Shown piece after piece: positions 1 to 12,900 of a stretch of DNA of 32,553 nt. Below the pieces are notes generated by a model, which was not told the DNA's origin, made no database searches, and saw nothing but the letters and a program-made list of their open reading frames with translations. The DNA is taken from contig JAIPMN010009767.1 in the NCBI GenBank assembly GCA_020650975.1, positions 1 through 32,553 on the forward strand, written 5' to 3'. This DNA comes from Apostichopus californicus (Eukaryota > Echinodermata > Holothuroidea > Aspidochirotida > Stichopodidae). Position 1 is the first letter of the stretch. Every line of letters begins with the position of its first letter. A program made the position numbers and the translations under genes.

Positions 1-759
1 TTTTTTCATGGAAAATTGACTGACTTTGGCAAAGGTAACGGGTTGCACTTACTCTGGGACTACGTATATATAATATTGTTCAACAATGGCAGCGTTGATG
101 GCACATTTGATTCATTAGTTATCAACCAGTAATTATTTAACTCTTTCGTTTGACTGAATATCAACAACCATTGACCAAGCAGTCAACAGAAGCCCGATTT
201 CTCGTAGGCCCTACAAGAAATTCAGTCGTGGCACTGTTCGAAAACACTTTTTTTTTTTAAATTATGACAAATTTTTATGACACCTTTGACAAAATTTGGG
301 GGGCCCGTGCCCCCCGGGCCCCAATGGGCACGACGCCACTGACTGACGGTATGCCGGGCCCGGCCCCACTGGACACAAAAAGGCGATTACCGGTACCTTC
401 TCCGGGCCCCCAACCAGGACCATAGCTAGATCGCTCCCTTTGCCCCCCCCCCCTTGCTACGTCCCTGGGATTATATGCTGCTAATTGCTGGCTTCATCTT
501 CTCGTGTGCAGAAAGTATACTGCACTTGAAAACAGTGAATCTAGCGCCGCGAAATATATAACAAAATCATTGGCATTACGACCATACCCATTTGAAGTAC
601 CGTCATAGCCTACTATCATCTCGCAAACCGACAAAACAGTAGTTTGTGTCGTACAATAGCTATTATTTATTCAAAACTTCCTGGATATTAGGTTGTGAAA
701 CATTTTCTTAAAGCATAACTTAGTAACAAGGCTATGATTTGACATCTTAAATACGCAAA
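1..759. other. TUSC2 upstream region with C/G-rich transposon ends
   Basis: No coding region is recognised. The TUSC2 promoter and 5' UTR should lie here, probably in 470-759, but I cannot assign a TATA box or start site. 290-470 is a block of C and G runs typical of small TIR elements in marine invertebrates. Reverse-complement ends CAGTGGCGTCGTGCCC (326-341) and CAGGGACGTAGC (456-467) are visible. Confidence 0.5.
290..467 (-). mobile_element. Nested fragments of two TIR-type DNA elements
   Basis: On the minus strand CAGGGACGTAGC (467-456) is followed by a G run, and further in CAGTGGCGTCGTGCCC (341-326) is followed by GGGGCCCGGGGGGC. Both look like one end of a non-autonomous TIR element: CAG-start, CGTNG core, then G/C runs. 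Neither partner end nor a target duplication was found, so these are probably truncated or nested copies. Confidence 0.45.
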
Positions 760-911
760 ATGGGAGGTAAAGCGTCGACATACGCCTGGAAAGCTGTCTC
801 TCCTATGACAAACTATTTTTATGGCAGTGAAGGCAGCAGTTCCGCGACAACAGTTGAAAACTACCCAAAGGGAAGATACAAAGTTTCGCCCTTCGTTCTG
901 AAGCGCACTGG
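760..911 (+). CDS. TUSC2: TUSC2 coding exon 1
   Basis: Codes residues 1-50 plus two bases of codon 51. It carries the MGGKAS N-terminal motif and the conserved block before the core, SPFVLKRTG, which parallels PFVFTRRG in human FUS1. The middle part (Ser/Thr/Tyr-rich, residues 13-40) is the variable region of the family. The donor is GG|GTAGGA. The split codon GG|G gives Gly51 and joins in frame with exon 2. An in-frame stop (the TAG inside the donor itself) follows at once if the intron is not removed, which supports the exon end. Confidence 0.92.
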
Positions 912-3900
912 GTAGGATTTTGTAGAATCTAAGCAATGAAATTAGCATACCTAGTTTCCTTATTTTAGCTAATGTGTAGTATATAATGCCATTTAGCAGG
1001 ACTACATAGGCCTGGTACCCATGTATATAAGCCTAGGCTAGCATCATTACACTGACTTAGCCTACAATTTACAAAGGCTACAGTAAAAGATATTCCACCT
1101 TCGGAAGGTGAAATATCTTTGCTTACAGTACAGCATGCCAACACAATCTTCATAACACTACGTCCAGCCCTATCTAACGTAAATAATACAGGCCTGTATA
1201 ACCTGGCCTAGGCGCAGATCTAGGACCACATGAGTCTTGTGTGATATTGTATTTGTAAACATGATCTATTGCAAAATATATGCTTATTGCACCACAATGG
1301 GGAGGGAGAGGGGAAGCATGACAGGGGAAGTCTGTATGACTGCTTGCTTTGCCATGGCTACACACATACACCAAAGAAAAAATATTATTTTGCTAAAAAT
1401 TCATAGGCCTCAGTATGATTCTCCCTATGCCATACTGTATTTCAAATCAGTTGCCAGAGGCTTACTTTATCAGATTATACAGGCATAATGTTACACTAAT
1501 CTGCCAATTGCCATATTTCAACATGTCAATATAAAAATAAAGAGGCTACCCCAGCACTTTTTCCATAAATATTGGGATAGACATGTACAGTATTCAGTCA
1601 GAATGTAATATTTTGCCACGTAATTGTAGTGATCAATTCTAATCTTGAAATTGGTGAGGATGGTACAGTATGTGACTGTGGCTTACAGGACCAAATGCAA
1701 GATCATGCACAAGCCTTGGTATCTCTGATGACTTGACTGCAAAGTTAGAGGCAGGCTTTTAGGCAACGTTCTAACATTTCTCCTGATAAATGCATTCTAT
1801 ACAGTCAAAGAAATGAACATGCTCACCCGGGAAGCCCAAATGTATCTCTGTCAGTTCTGAAAGTTAGCCATTAATCGAGCTCATGTTTCAAGTGTAATCA
1901 AAGAATAGCTGTCTATTTACTATTTAACACACAGGCAGCTATTGTTTAAGATCCAGCCTAGATTATTGTTGACAAGCTGAATTGTAGTTCCAGGGAATAA
2001 TAAATCTGGTATCGCATCGCAAAATGCTACACAAAATGGGCAAATTACTATACAAGTGCAAAGATACCAGTATTTGTACACGGAAACCATGTAGTATTTT
2101 ATGAGTGACAAAATTCAAAGCCTTTCAAAACTGTGACACAAAATTTGAACACATAATTATTCCCTAATTCTCTACCAAGTACGGGGGGTAATTTGATAAG
2201 CCAGCGGATGAAAACATTAGTCAGATGCATGCTTGCATCTTTGATCAAAACAATAATAAAGAACAGGACACCTTTGTTGTACTTTGAATTTTTCATTCAC
2301 TCGATCTCCGTCAATGGGGCCAAAAGTTTGAGGCAAAAGTACATCGTCATGTTTGTGTGCTTGTTATATACAACTGTACCAAAAAACGACTGTAAAGTGA
2401 AGGATCTGTTAGTTCATGTTTATAATGGAGTGCATACAGTGTGGCTTTAACTACTTTATCTGCATGAGGGTGTGTGGCTGCTTTGGAAAATATGGTGGGA
2501 TTATATAAATATCTTCCGGAATCCTCAGTTGGCCACTGATACCACATCACTGATACTACAACAAGTTTGCCAGTGACCATTCATCATTCATGTTGTCAAT
2601 CAATACTCCACAGGTAATGTGGTCCCATCTCATAATGTCCATTCTTCTTTCATCAGGTCAATGTACTTTGATGAAGACGGCCACCTCGCCCACGAATTTT
2701 ACATTGAAGTACCGCCCGCCTCTAAGAGTCGTAAAGCCGGGATGAGAAGGATACGTCGCAACCTTACACCTCAGGTAAGGTCTCTTACTTTAAGCCGATA
2801 ATAAGAAAAAAAAAGTTGAAAAGGTCTGGGAACAAGTTTATGGTGTACAAAACCTGAAAGCATATTGAAGAGTCTAGGGCTATTAAAGTTATACATGGTT
2901 CAGCAACAACAAAAACATAAAATCATTCTTACAGGCATTGGTAGAATCAAGAAAGCAAATGTTATTGGAGTTTCTTCAAGTTACTAGAAAGTGCACTGCA
3001 ATGAAAGATTTGAACTAATGTTTATGTGCTCCCTAAAGTTAAGTTCATGAATTAAAACTGGTGGTCCTATTATTACAACAAACATATGTGCTTAATCTTT
3101 TTTCTTTCTCCATGTTCCATTTTTCTTCACTGTGAAATTTAAAATAGCTATTACAAGTACTAGTTAATTTAATATAAAGTGTGTGCAAGGCACACTAGTA
3201 GTTATTGCAAAATTAGTTGATTTCATAATTTATGGTGGGAAAGGACTTCTCCTGTGTTAAAATCCTTTGCAACTTGATGCACAGGAGTATGTTGTATAGA
3301 AAGAAAAATAGAAAAATATAGAAAATGCGTTAAAGCATTTGTACAAATTGGAGAAAGACCGTTGGACCACAGGATTTTCGTCATAGACTGTATCTACATT
3401 GCCTCTGATTGAATAACTATCTTTAACCGTGGAGATTTAACGGTGAACATTGGGTGACACAAAGTTCATATACTATCTTTGACTCGGAGATACCTTACAA
3501 TATCACATATCTATTTATTTATTTGTTTTTCCACAAAAGTACATAGTGGAGGGAAGTCTCCCATAAAGCTTAAAAGCTTAACAGTGTGGAAGACTCCCTG
3601 AAGAAAGAGAAGAGAAGAAAAAATATGTTAGACACATACATAAATATAAATACAAATATAAGTTATGAACAACCAAAAATATGGAAATAACATTTTGCTT
3701 AGTTCTCAAGATTTTGTAGATGATGACATCAGTACCTACCATATCTCTAGGCCCATTGTCACTCTATTAATCCAGTGTATTATAAAAAAAATTGTAATAT
3801 ATAACGACAATACAAAATAGTACTCGGCAGGTCATCCATCACCTTGTTCCACTTGTGCAGTTTGGCCGAAACGAGTAAAAAGGAAGTGCTTTAAGAAGCG

Positions 3901-6900
3901 CTTGTAATTAAGGTGCTTGAAACAATTCCTTTGACGAAGAAACATCCAAAATCTGTTTCAAAAGATCGATTCTTCAAGAAGTAAGAAGGAAATTGTATTT
4001 ATACAGTAGTGATTGACTCACGATACCATTACGATTTGCAGTCTGTGACTGCAGCTCGTCAATCTTCAACAAAACTAGGTAGTACGGATAAGACAGCGCC
4101 CTTTGTTGATTTTGGGTATTGCTGGAGAGGTCCAATATCAATATTAATATGGGCTGCAAACAGTTGTCAGAATGGTACAAAGTTATAAAATTCCTCTTTA
4201 ATGAGTGAGTTAAATAGTAAATTATACCAGTCAGGGCAAATTTGGAAGGATTTCTTTTTCTGATTGTCCCTCGGGTCTTACCTGTTGGTTTTCCAAACAG
4301 CTAACTTGGTTGTCTGAAGGAAGTTTTGCATAATAACAAAGAATGATCAATGTAGGAGACATGTGTAGGTTTGATGAATAGATCTCCAGCTTCCAGGGCC
4401 AGTAAATCCCCCTGGGGACTGAGGGGGGGGGGGATCAAAGGCCTCCCACCAGATTGCTGCTTGTTTTGGTATCTGCAAAGCAATGGAGGCTGGTAGCAAT
4501 TTTTCATGTTACCTATTTGAGGGTATTTACAGTAGTTACAATGTATCTGAAATTGATTTGGCCCCCTGCTCGACCTCCAAAACTGATTTTGGTTGATTTG
4601 TATGTCTTTGACCACCGGACTAGTAATGTCTCATTAAAATTTGCCCTGATACAGTACCAGTGTCACCTGATCAGTCATGTGATTCAGAATACTCAGGTTG
4701 GGAACGATATAAGGTAGCATACTCCATGGGGAGTGTTAGCTCAGTGGCTAGCGCCGGTGCCTTTCTTCAATCATAAGGTCCCGAGTTCGAGTCACTTCAA
4801 GATTAATGTATGACGTCCAGTTACAGAGTTGTTGACAATTGACAATTCATAATCATTGACATTAAATATGAATCTAAGAGACTGACTTCGGTCAGCTTGC
4901 GGCTTTGATAAGCGAGTTCCTGCTTGCAGGAGGATCTAAAATACATTCATACATACATATAATTGCCCCATTGACTAACACACTAATGCGGTGCTTAAGT
5001 CATTGTAGAAGTTATCACAAGCTGAACCCTACCCATGTCTGGATAGCTGACAAGTACAGTAGGCCATTCATGGCACCATAAATTTTCTGTATCATGACAT
5101 GAAGATTTTTCGCTATGTGAGCCTGAAGTTTTCGTCACTCATAAACAAACCTCTTCACTCAGTGCTGAAGTAAACAATTTTTGTACGCTGCTCCTGGGAG
5201 GCCTAAAGTGGTCTAAAAATTGCCTCAATTGACCCAATTTTTATACCACATGTACTTCCATTTGTGTACTATGACATCCAAGCCACAAAAAGCCCAAAAA
5301 AAACAGCTTTTGTTTCAACATATTAAAAAAAGATGTTCACCTGATGCTTTTGGCACTTTTCCTGAGATAGGAGAACACTTTGGCAGATTGATATGGAGTC
5401 TATATCAGGCGCGTATCCAGGGGGGGGCGTTGGGGGCGGGCGCCCCCCGGGTAAGGAAAAGAGGAGAGAAAAAAAGAGAAGAAAAAAGGGAAAAAGAGGG
5501 GAAAAAGGAGAAAAAGGAAGAGAGGAAGGAAGGGAAAAGAAAAAGAAGAAAGAGAAAAAGGAGAAAAGGAGGGAGTAGAAGATAAACGCCAAGACACCGG
5601 GAAGAGAAAGAGGAACAGTCATAATAACAGCGCTGATCCCTATTATATACACAGGGTAGCCAGTGACAGATCGAGGATTACGGAGGGGGAGTGCGCCTCA
5701 CCCTACCCCTTATACACCGACAACTCCATTTTTGACGTTTCCATTTTTCCTCTCTCACTAATGTATTTATATATATATATACTATGTATGGTCTATCATA
5801 ACGCGTGTGTGTGTATGGGCGCCTTAAACAATTGTACAATTGTGCTATGGAACCAACTGTGGCTGGTCTTGAACTCGACCGAGTCGTCGGGGAACATGAC
5901 GCATTTCGGGAAGGGGGCGACCGCCCCCCCCCCCGAGCAAATTTTCTTTATGATATCGCTAGTAATTTTAAAATAGACAATGCTTAGATGCAATTTACAA
6001 GGCCTGGGAAGTGTCATTTCCAGCGATCTGGGAGGCATTTTCGGCCAAAATTTTCTTGTACGCTTCGCGCCAACATATGGTGGCGCTACGCTTAGATAGT
6101 TTGCCTACGGGCTTCGCCCCTCCCTTGGCAATTACTCGCTACACGCCTGCACGAATTTGTTAAGCAAAGAGCAGATATCACATCATATCAGTGAACATGA
6201 AAATGCATGTTCCATGATGAACAGCCTCAAAACTGTCTATGTGTGTAATCAAAGGCGCAGGAGCCCAATTGGATTTGGGGGCTGTAACGACTTGCCCGAA
6301 AAATATAACCAAAATTTTCGCGCGCTTCGCGCGCGTTCAACATGTTAATGTCAATATCCTATAAGCAAGCATTGGTCATTACATCGCATGGCATCGTGTA
6401 CCGTACGGTCCGTCAAAGTTGCGCAGTATACCGCCGGATGCTAATGTAAACAACGAAATGTCTTATGTAGATGTAGAAAAAGCATACAGGTCCAATTATG
6501 TCAAAACTTTCTTTTACAGTAGTAATGGCGAATTAGTCGGCCAAGCTTACAACTTTATTTTAACTACCAAGGAGATAATTTTTAAACTATTCATTTCCTT
6601 AAGCTACATCATTGCTATTTATTTTTCTTTCAGTAGGTGCCCGAAAGATTCTCAGCATATTGCCCGAATTTTCAGGGAAACAAATTTGGTTGGGGGGGGG
6701 GCTGCAGCCCCCGCCTCCTACGCCTATGTGTGTAGTATTCGGTGTCGAAATATCTGATATCGGAAATATCTGGTATTTTCATTTCCTTCAACGAAGTTTT
6801 ATAATAGCCGTTATAAGAGGTTTTAATATTTGTACACCAAGAAATTAACTGTGTCTGAATTTTCGAAAATTTACTGACCAACATTCTTCATCATACTTCC

Positions 6901-9900
6901 CTCTACTCGTGCAATTTTGACCTGTCTGTTAGGGGTTCAAGGAGGTTTTTCTATATTGGTTGTCCATAGACATTATGGGTATGTTTTGAAGTGATTTTAT
7001 TCACGAGAAATGTGAATTTTCAAATTCGGAACAAAAAATGGGCTTAAAACCTTGAAAAGTGGGGCTTTCGGATATTGTGGGCCGTTACGTAGAATCACCT
7101 ACAAAAGCAATGATCCAAAGGACATGCATTGAGGTCGAACATGATTTGTGACTGGTGACAATCTTCAAAAAGGTTATGGATGGAAAAAAAACTTATTAGG
7201 AAATACTTGGTTCTCAGGCAAAAGTGTACATCTGGTTGGTCATTTTCAAGCCCGAGAAGTGCCATTTCCGGTGATCTGGGGGGTATCAAAACCCGAAATT
7301 TTCTTGTACGCTCCGCGCCAACCGATGGTGGCGCTCCGCTTAGATAGTAATTCGCGCCCCCCGGGTTAGAAAATCCTGGATACGCCCCTGTATATGGAGT
7401 ATGCCACCTTAAGTGTGTAGTTTGAGATAGAAAATGGGGTGCAGTGGTCAACTACTGCACTAACTTGATTTCCAACGGGAGCAGCAGAAGAGGAAACAGT
7501 CTGGGGTGGCACAAACATTTGTGGGGCAGTGGGACACTTGATATTGATTTTAAAATAGGGGGTAAATCATGCACTACTGTATGTATTGACCTCAAAACTT
7601 TCCGAGTTGCCTCCAAAATCTCCAGCCAAGTGGATCCTCCCTGCATTTCATAGTCTGTACCACAAACTTCAGTATCAGAATGTTTCTTGCTGAAAAGGCA
7701 CTGTTTAGATAAATTTTTACTTAATGCTGCAACAACAGGGTTACTTTGTAAATTTTTACTTTTTGTTTTAAATAATTTTCTAAAAAAATTGCAACCTTTA
7801 AAGCACTTTGAAATTAACCCCCCTCCCCCCCCAAAAAAAAAAAAACAAACAAAAAATGTGTAGTCCCGGCTCCACTGCCTTGTGTTTGGACATTTCTGGA
7901 TCAGTGTAAGTCCAAAAGAAAATAGCAGAAAGGAAAACCTTCATTTCTGTTTTCAAGGTTAGTCTCTGGGAAAGACTCAAGTTCCGACTCGGTTGCAGAC
8001 ATGTGTTCGTTTTTTGGACTTGACACTCTGCAAATGTCAGTTCTACTGTATTTATATAAACAAAAAAAAGATTTGACAAAGTCAAGGGAAGAGTTGTTGT
8101 GCATTATTGATGATCTAATTTTGAGTATTGATTAAAATCTGTCATTCACAAAGAAACATGACAACGTGGTCTGTAACCTAAATTCCAGATGTATCGGAAT
8201 TAACGAAGAGATCAGTACCTGACAAGAGGAATAATTGCGGAGACTTCGTAACATTGCACAGGTACGATATCACGTCATGTCACGTTGACATGTCTTGTCA
8301 AAGCATAGAGTATGGTTGAGTCATCTCAGAGACAGAGAGAAGCAGAGAGTTGACAGCCAGAGGTGTCTCACACTCATGTGGACTGTCAAAATCTGTAGAA
8401 AAAAGAAAATGGCGATTATAATTATAGAGACAAAGTTATGGATGAGGATTTGATACCCTAGTGTATCTGCAGATGTGGAACAAAGTCTTCATATTGTTAC
8501 TGACTGTTCATTGTAGCTTGACACATACTGTATTTGAACATCTGCAGAGGAGCCGTTTCTATACATTTTTATCATTTAACCAAATTCCAGTTTCATAATA
8601 CAATGGGTTCCCAGCCCTTCCCCCCCCCCCTCCATCTCTGCTTCCTCCCTTCCTTCTTCCTCACCCCATAAAAGTGTGGGACACAAAATTGTAACTATGG
8701 GTACTTAGCTAATGGTTGTAACCGCATAGATAAGATCCTAGGTTTTATTGTGGAGCAGGTGTGAACTTTACTGTACATGGTCAGCCTGACAATACATACA
8801 ATGCTATATAAACCATTGTCACAGCATGACATATATTATGACCGTTCTCAAAATCCAACTATGTAAAACTTTAACATGCAGTTCACAAAGGTACAGCAAC
8901 ACATGCATAGAATAGTACATTAAAAACAAAAACAAGTAACAATGACTGTACCAGGTACATTGCATGTTCATAACCATGAAAGGTACGGTCTGCAGTACGT
9001 CAGGTCTAGAAGAAAAAGAATATTTTAAATGCATACTTTTTTCGGGTCACGTAACAACCGTCCTTTTAAAAATGCATTATGATAATCTGTGTGAGTCTGA
9101 GGTTGGTTCATTTGGTCGCAGCAAGTTGTAACAATGCCTTGATGCAGTCATGGTACAGGAGTCAGTGCATGTTGGTATTAGACATCAGACACCCATTCTA
9201 AACAGTACTGTACTAGCCTAGAAAGAAACAGGCCAAGATCAAAACTTAACATCATTCATATCAAACCATCTCATCTCAGGGACTGTATTGTGTCAAGTGG
9301 ACTGCAGCTTGTCATATTCATTGTGTGTGTTACTTGAATACACACAGATGTAGTAAACAACTCTTTTACTGTACAGTTTTTACTGTTAAAATGTTTATCC
9401 AAACTAAAATTTGTCCTCCAAAATGTAAATTGGAAATTTATGAAACAAATTTTAATTGAAAATTAAATTAATGTATACATGTGCCTTGTTTTTAACTCTT
9501 CATCTTAAATGGATGTAAATAACCTTAAATATATATATTAACTAAAACACAAGTCTAAATGCAAAGTTCTCTCCTTTTAACAGCCCCCTTGAAAGTTTCC
9601 AGGAAGGGAGGTATCTCTTTTAATTTTAATGCCCCCTCCATAATTTTTGCATTTAACTCTTAACTTGATTTTACTGTGCATATACTTGTGACTCATAAGA
9701 CAGCCACTAGACAAGGTTTTTTTTCTTTTTTAAATTCATATCCTTCATGTTCATCTAAGAAATCCTTGAACAAACATTGTCTACTAGTGGCTCCCTGATA
9801 TGCAGAGTGATACCAGAGTAATCTATGCCTCTGAGGCTAGATTGCTCTCTGTTGTGACAGCCAGGCTGTCATATAGTAGCCTATACAGTATACAGAATGG

Positions 9901-12900
9901 TAGCCTCGATTCAGTCAGCTGAGGTCAGTGACTGTACATGTACTAGTACTAAAGTACACGACTCATTACCAGCACTACCCAATATTGAGACAGCTAAAGC
10001 TACGTACAGTATCATCCGGCCATCCTTGCAGGCATCTCATCCTACACTTATCCTGGACTTAAGCCATAAATATCAGTACTTATGTACACTGTTGTACAGT
10101 ACCAAAAGCTTGGAGAACTTTTGATCACATTGCTTATAATAGTCACCTCGAGGGAGACGTTATGCATTGTTAGCACAGTATGTACAGTACAGTACAGTAT
10201 ATATATGCTTGATATTACTGAGGTATGCCATTAATTTCACTCAGTCATGACAGCCGGGCTATAAAGAAATGTCTCGATACAGTCATCATAGGTCAATGAC
10301 TGCTGGGGCAATATTAGCCTATACCCAGTAACAGTCCACTTCCCCTCTTCCCCCCCCCCCCACCACCACCACCAAAGAACAAAAAGAACAGCGAAGCTAA
10401 TGTGTTTACATCATCACAGCCGTACAAAAAATATTTCGTGGAAAGAATGTCTGTATTTATTTTGAGAGAGGCAAAGATAAAGTTGTTTGGGGGAGAGAAG
10501 TTTGCACTTACGACGACGGGACTGTTTGGGGAGGTTACTGTAGTTGTGTATACTGTACATAGCACATGGAATACCCAGAAAATTAAATTCTTTACTGCTG
10601 ATTGCTAAGTAGCTGCAGAAGTGCAGTTTCTGTTGGGGACAGGATGTGGTTAACATAATATATTCCATAAATCGGTGGGGAGGGAGGGGGAAGGGCAGAG
10701 GGGGGAGGGGGAGAGCGAAAGTAGGGAAGGAGGGTGTAGATTGGATCTCATTTACTTTCCTTCTCCAAGCAAAAGGGATAACAGTGGATTACGGATTAGA
10801 TACACTTAGCTCTTACAGTAGTTAGAAGAGATCATCATAAGTATGTAACCAGATTATATGTTAATGTGATCAATAGATCATGTATAAATTATGAATCAAA
10901 TTTACATAGAAATTACACTCAATACAGTATCTATTGCGACCACATGTTACAGAACCATTTTCAAATTATCAGTCATAGTGTTCATACCTTTCTTCACAGG
11001 TTACTGTACAGTAATTAACTTGTGTCCATATTTGATGTAAAATTCTGCTTTGAGGAGCAACATAGCGGATCACATATTTTGCAAATTTTATTGTTAATTG
11101 AACACTGTGCCTATCAATAATAAATTTATTAATAACGTAGACCTATACAGAACAGTACCATAGATGTACAATATTATAATTGCACAATTTACGTACAGTA
11201 CAGTATGTGTGCAGTCTGATGTTTCTTATGTTACTATACATCTACTGTATGTACATCTAGATATACACATATATATTCATCTATATAGACATATACGTGC
11301 GCTGTCGTCCGGTGTGTGTATTCATTATACACATATATTCATCTATACACATATACACATATACACACATCTATACACATATACATCTTTGTGGAAGCAG
11401 GGAATAACATAAATCCAGTATCACATACTGTAGCAAAATGCTACACAAAATGGTCAAATTGCTGTACAAATCAAAAGATTCATCCATGCTCAGTATTTTA
11501 CACTTTTAAGTACTGTACCATATTGAGACAAATTATAGAGTTTTCAATACTGCTGCAAAACATTTGAACACTGAATTGAATATTCCCTGTCAAGTAAATA
11601 CTGTACATATAAATCTAATGGTGATGATCAAATGCTTAACACAGACTATTACATAGAGTAAGCCTAACTGATGATCACTCATAGCAGAAAGATATCAAAT
11701 TGATCAGTATGAATTAAATCAATAACTGTAACAAAATACCCTTGAATTGTACTGATCATACACATACTGTAGATCGGTGACCATCATCTACTGCAGACGT
11801 ACAGGTACAGTAGGTCAAGGGTCAATTAAGCATATTGTTGTTGTTGTTATAGATATCAATGATCAATACTGACAGTCAATCAGTCCACTAATTCAGCAGC
11901 ACTTTATTACTAATAGAGCTTCCATGCAGTAGTTGAAGATACATCACAAGTGGATACTGTAGATATTCTGCTGTACCTGAGCATAACAATAATAATAATA
12001 TTGAGGATTTATGAAGTGCAGACATATTCACTGATAACAGTGCTCAAGGCGCATAGCAATATCACCCTGGTCAATGATAACCTGTCAAACATAGAGACAA
12101 TCCCTCCACATGGCAGCAACTAAACAGCGCCCAACTGAAAGTTTATCTCACAGGTCCCCATTTATACACCTGGGTGAAGAGAGGCAATGGAGATAAAGTG
12201 CCTTGCCCAAGGACACAACGTAATATTCTGGCCAGGACTGGAACCTGCAAGCCTTAAATCACAAGTCCACTGCCTTGACCACTTGACCACAAAGCTCTCA
12301 CAGCATATGGATCATACATACAGTAATCAAGTACTCAGATCTACAAATACCATGTATATACAAAAAACTATATTATCATTATTACTGATCCGCACATTTG
12401 ATCGGTGACAAGAAAGATGTCCAGCCTTACAATATCAATATATAACATAGAAGTGGATGGTAATCTGCTGTGTCAGTACTTACTTATACAAGCAAGTGGA
12501 CCATACACGATACATAAGTACTACAGATACTGTACAGTATATATATATGGAGATAATCATTATTGATGATCCACAGTTCTAGCAATCACTAGCAATACAA
12601 ACATATATACATTGATACTTGGTAGATATAAAAGCACTTTAGTTAATGAATCAGTATCTGGAAGATATGTAACAATTACCCCAAAATTTGATATAGGATT
12701 AAGTAAATGTAACAAATGACGAACAAAGTCTGGTATACTGTGGCTGGTGAAGGTGTATTGTACTCTATGGAATATTGTAGGTAATCAGCTACAGTATGTG
12801 CAGTCCTAACCATCTGCTGCTACTGTACTGTACTGCACCGCACTGTACTTTACTGTACTGTGCTTTACTGTACTGTAATGTACAGGACTGCACTGTACTG

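Larger units (their letters stand above)
5405..7388. mobile_element. Nest of TIR-type DNA element fragments
   Basis: The outer edges are inverted: CAGGCGCGTATCCAGG begins at 5405, and the complement of CAGGGGCGTATCCAGG ends at 7388. Inside are further ends: CAGGCGTGTAGC on the minus strand ending at 6149, a separate element at 6248-6724, and two copies of a roughly 107-bp block (5998-6103 and 7247-7353). Short TATAT and GGAGT strings flank both outer edges but do not form a clean duplication. It could be one 2-kb composite element or several independent insertions. No transposase-coding frame is visible. Confidence 0.5.

Noticed and set aside
4728..4800. tRNA gene
   Set aside because: A- and B-box-like words are present, but the anticodon arm and acceptor stem do not pair as a tRNA and the sequence continues into a shared 230-bp repeat body. 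It is a SINE head.
5220..5652. Open frames across the purine tract (Lys/Glu/Arg-rich on +, Ser/Phe/Pro-rich on -)
   Set aside because: They are translations of a low-complexity polypurine run in several frames on both strands. No start context, splice sites or family similarity.
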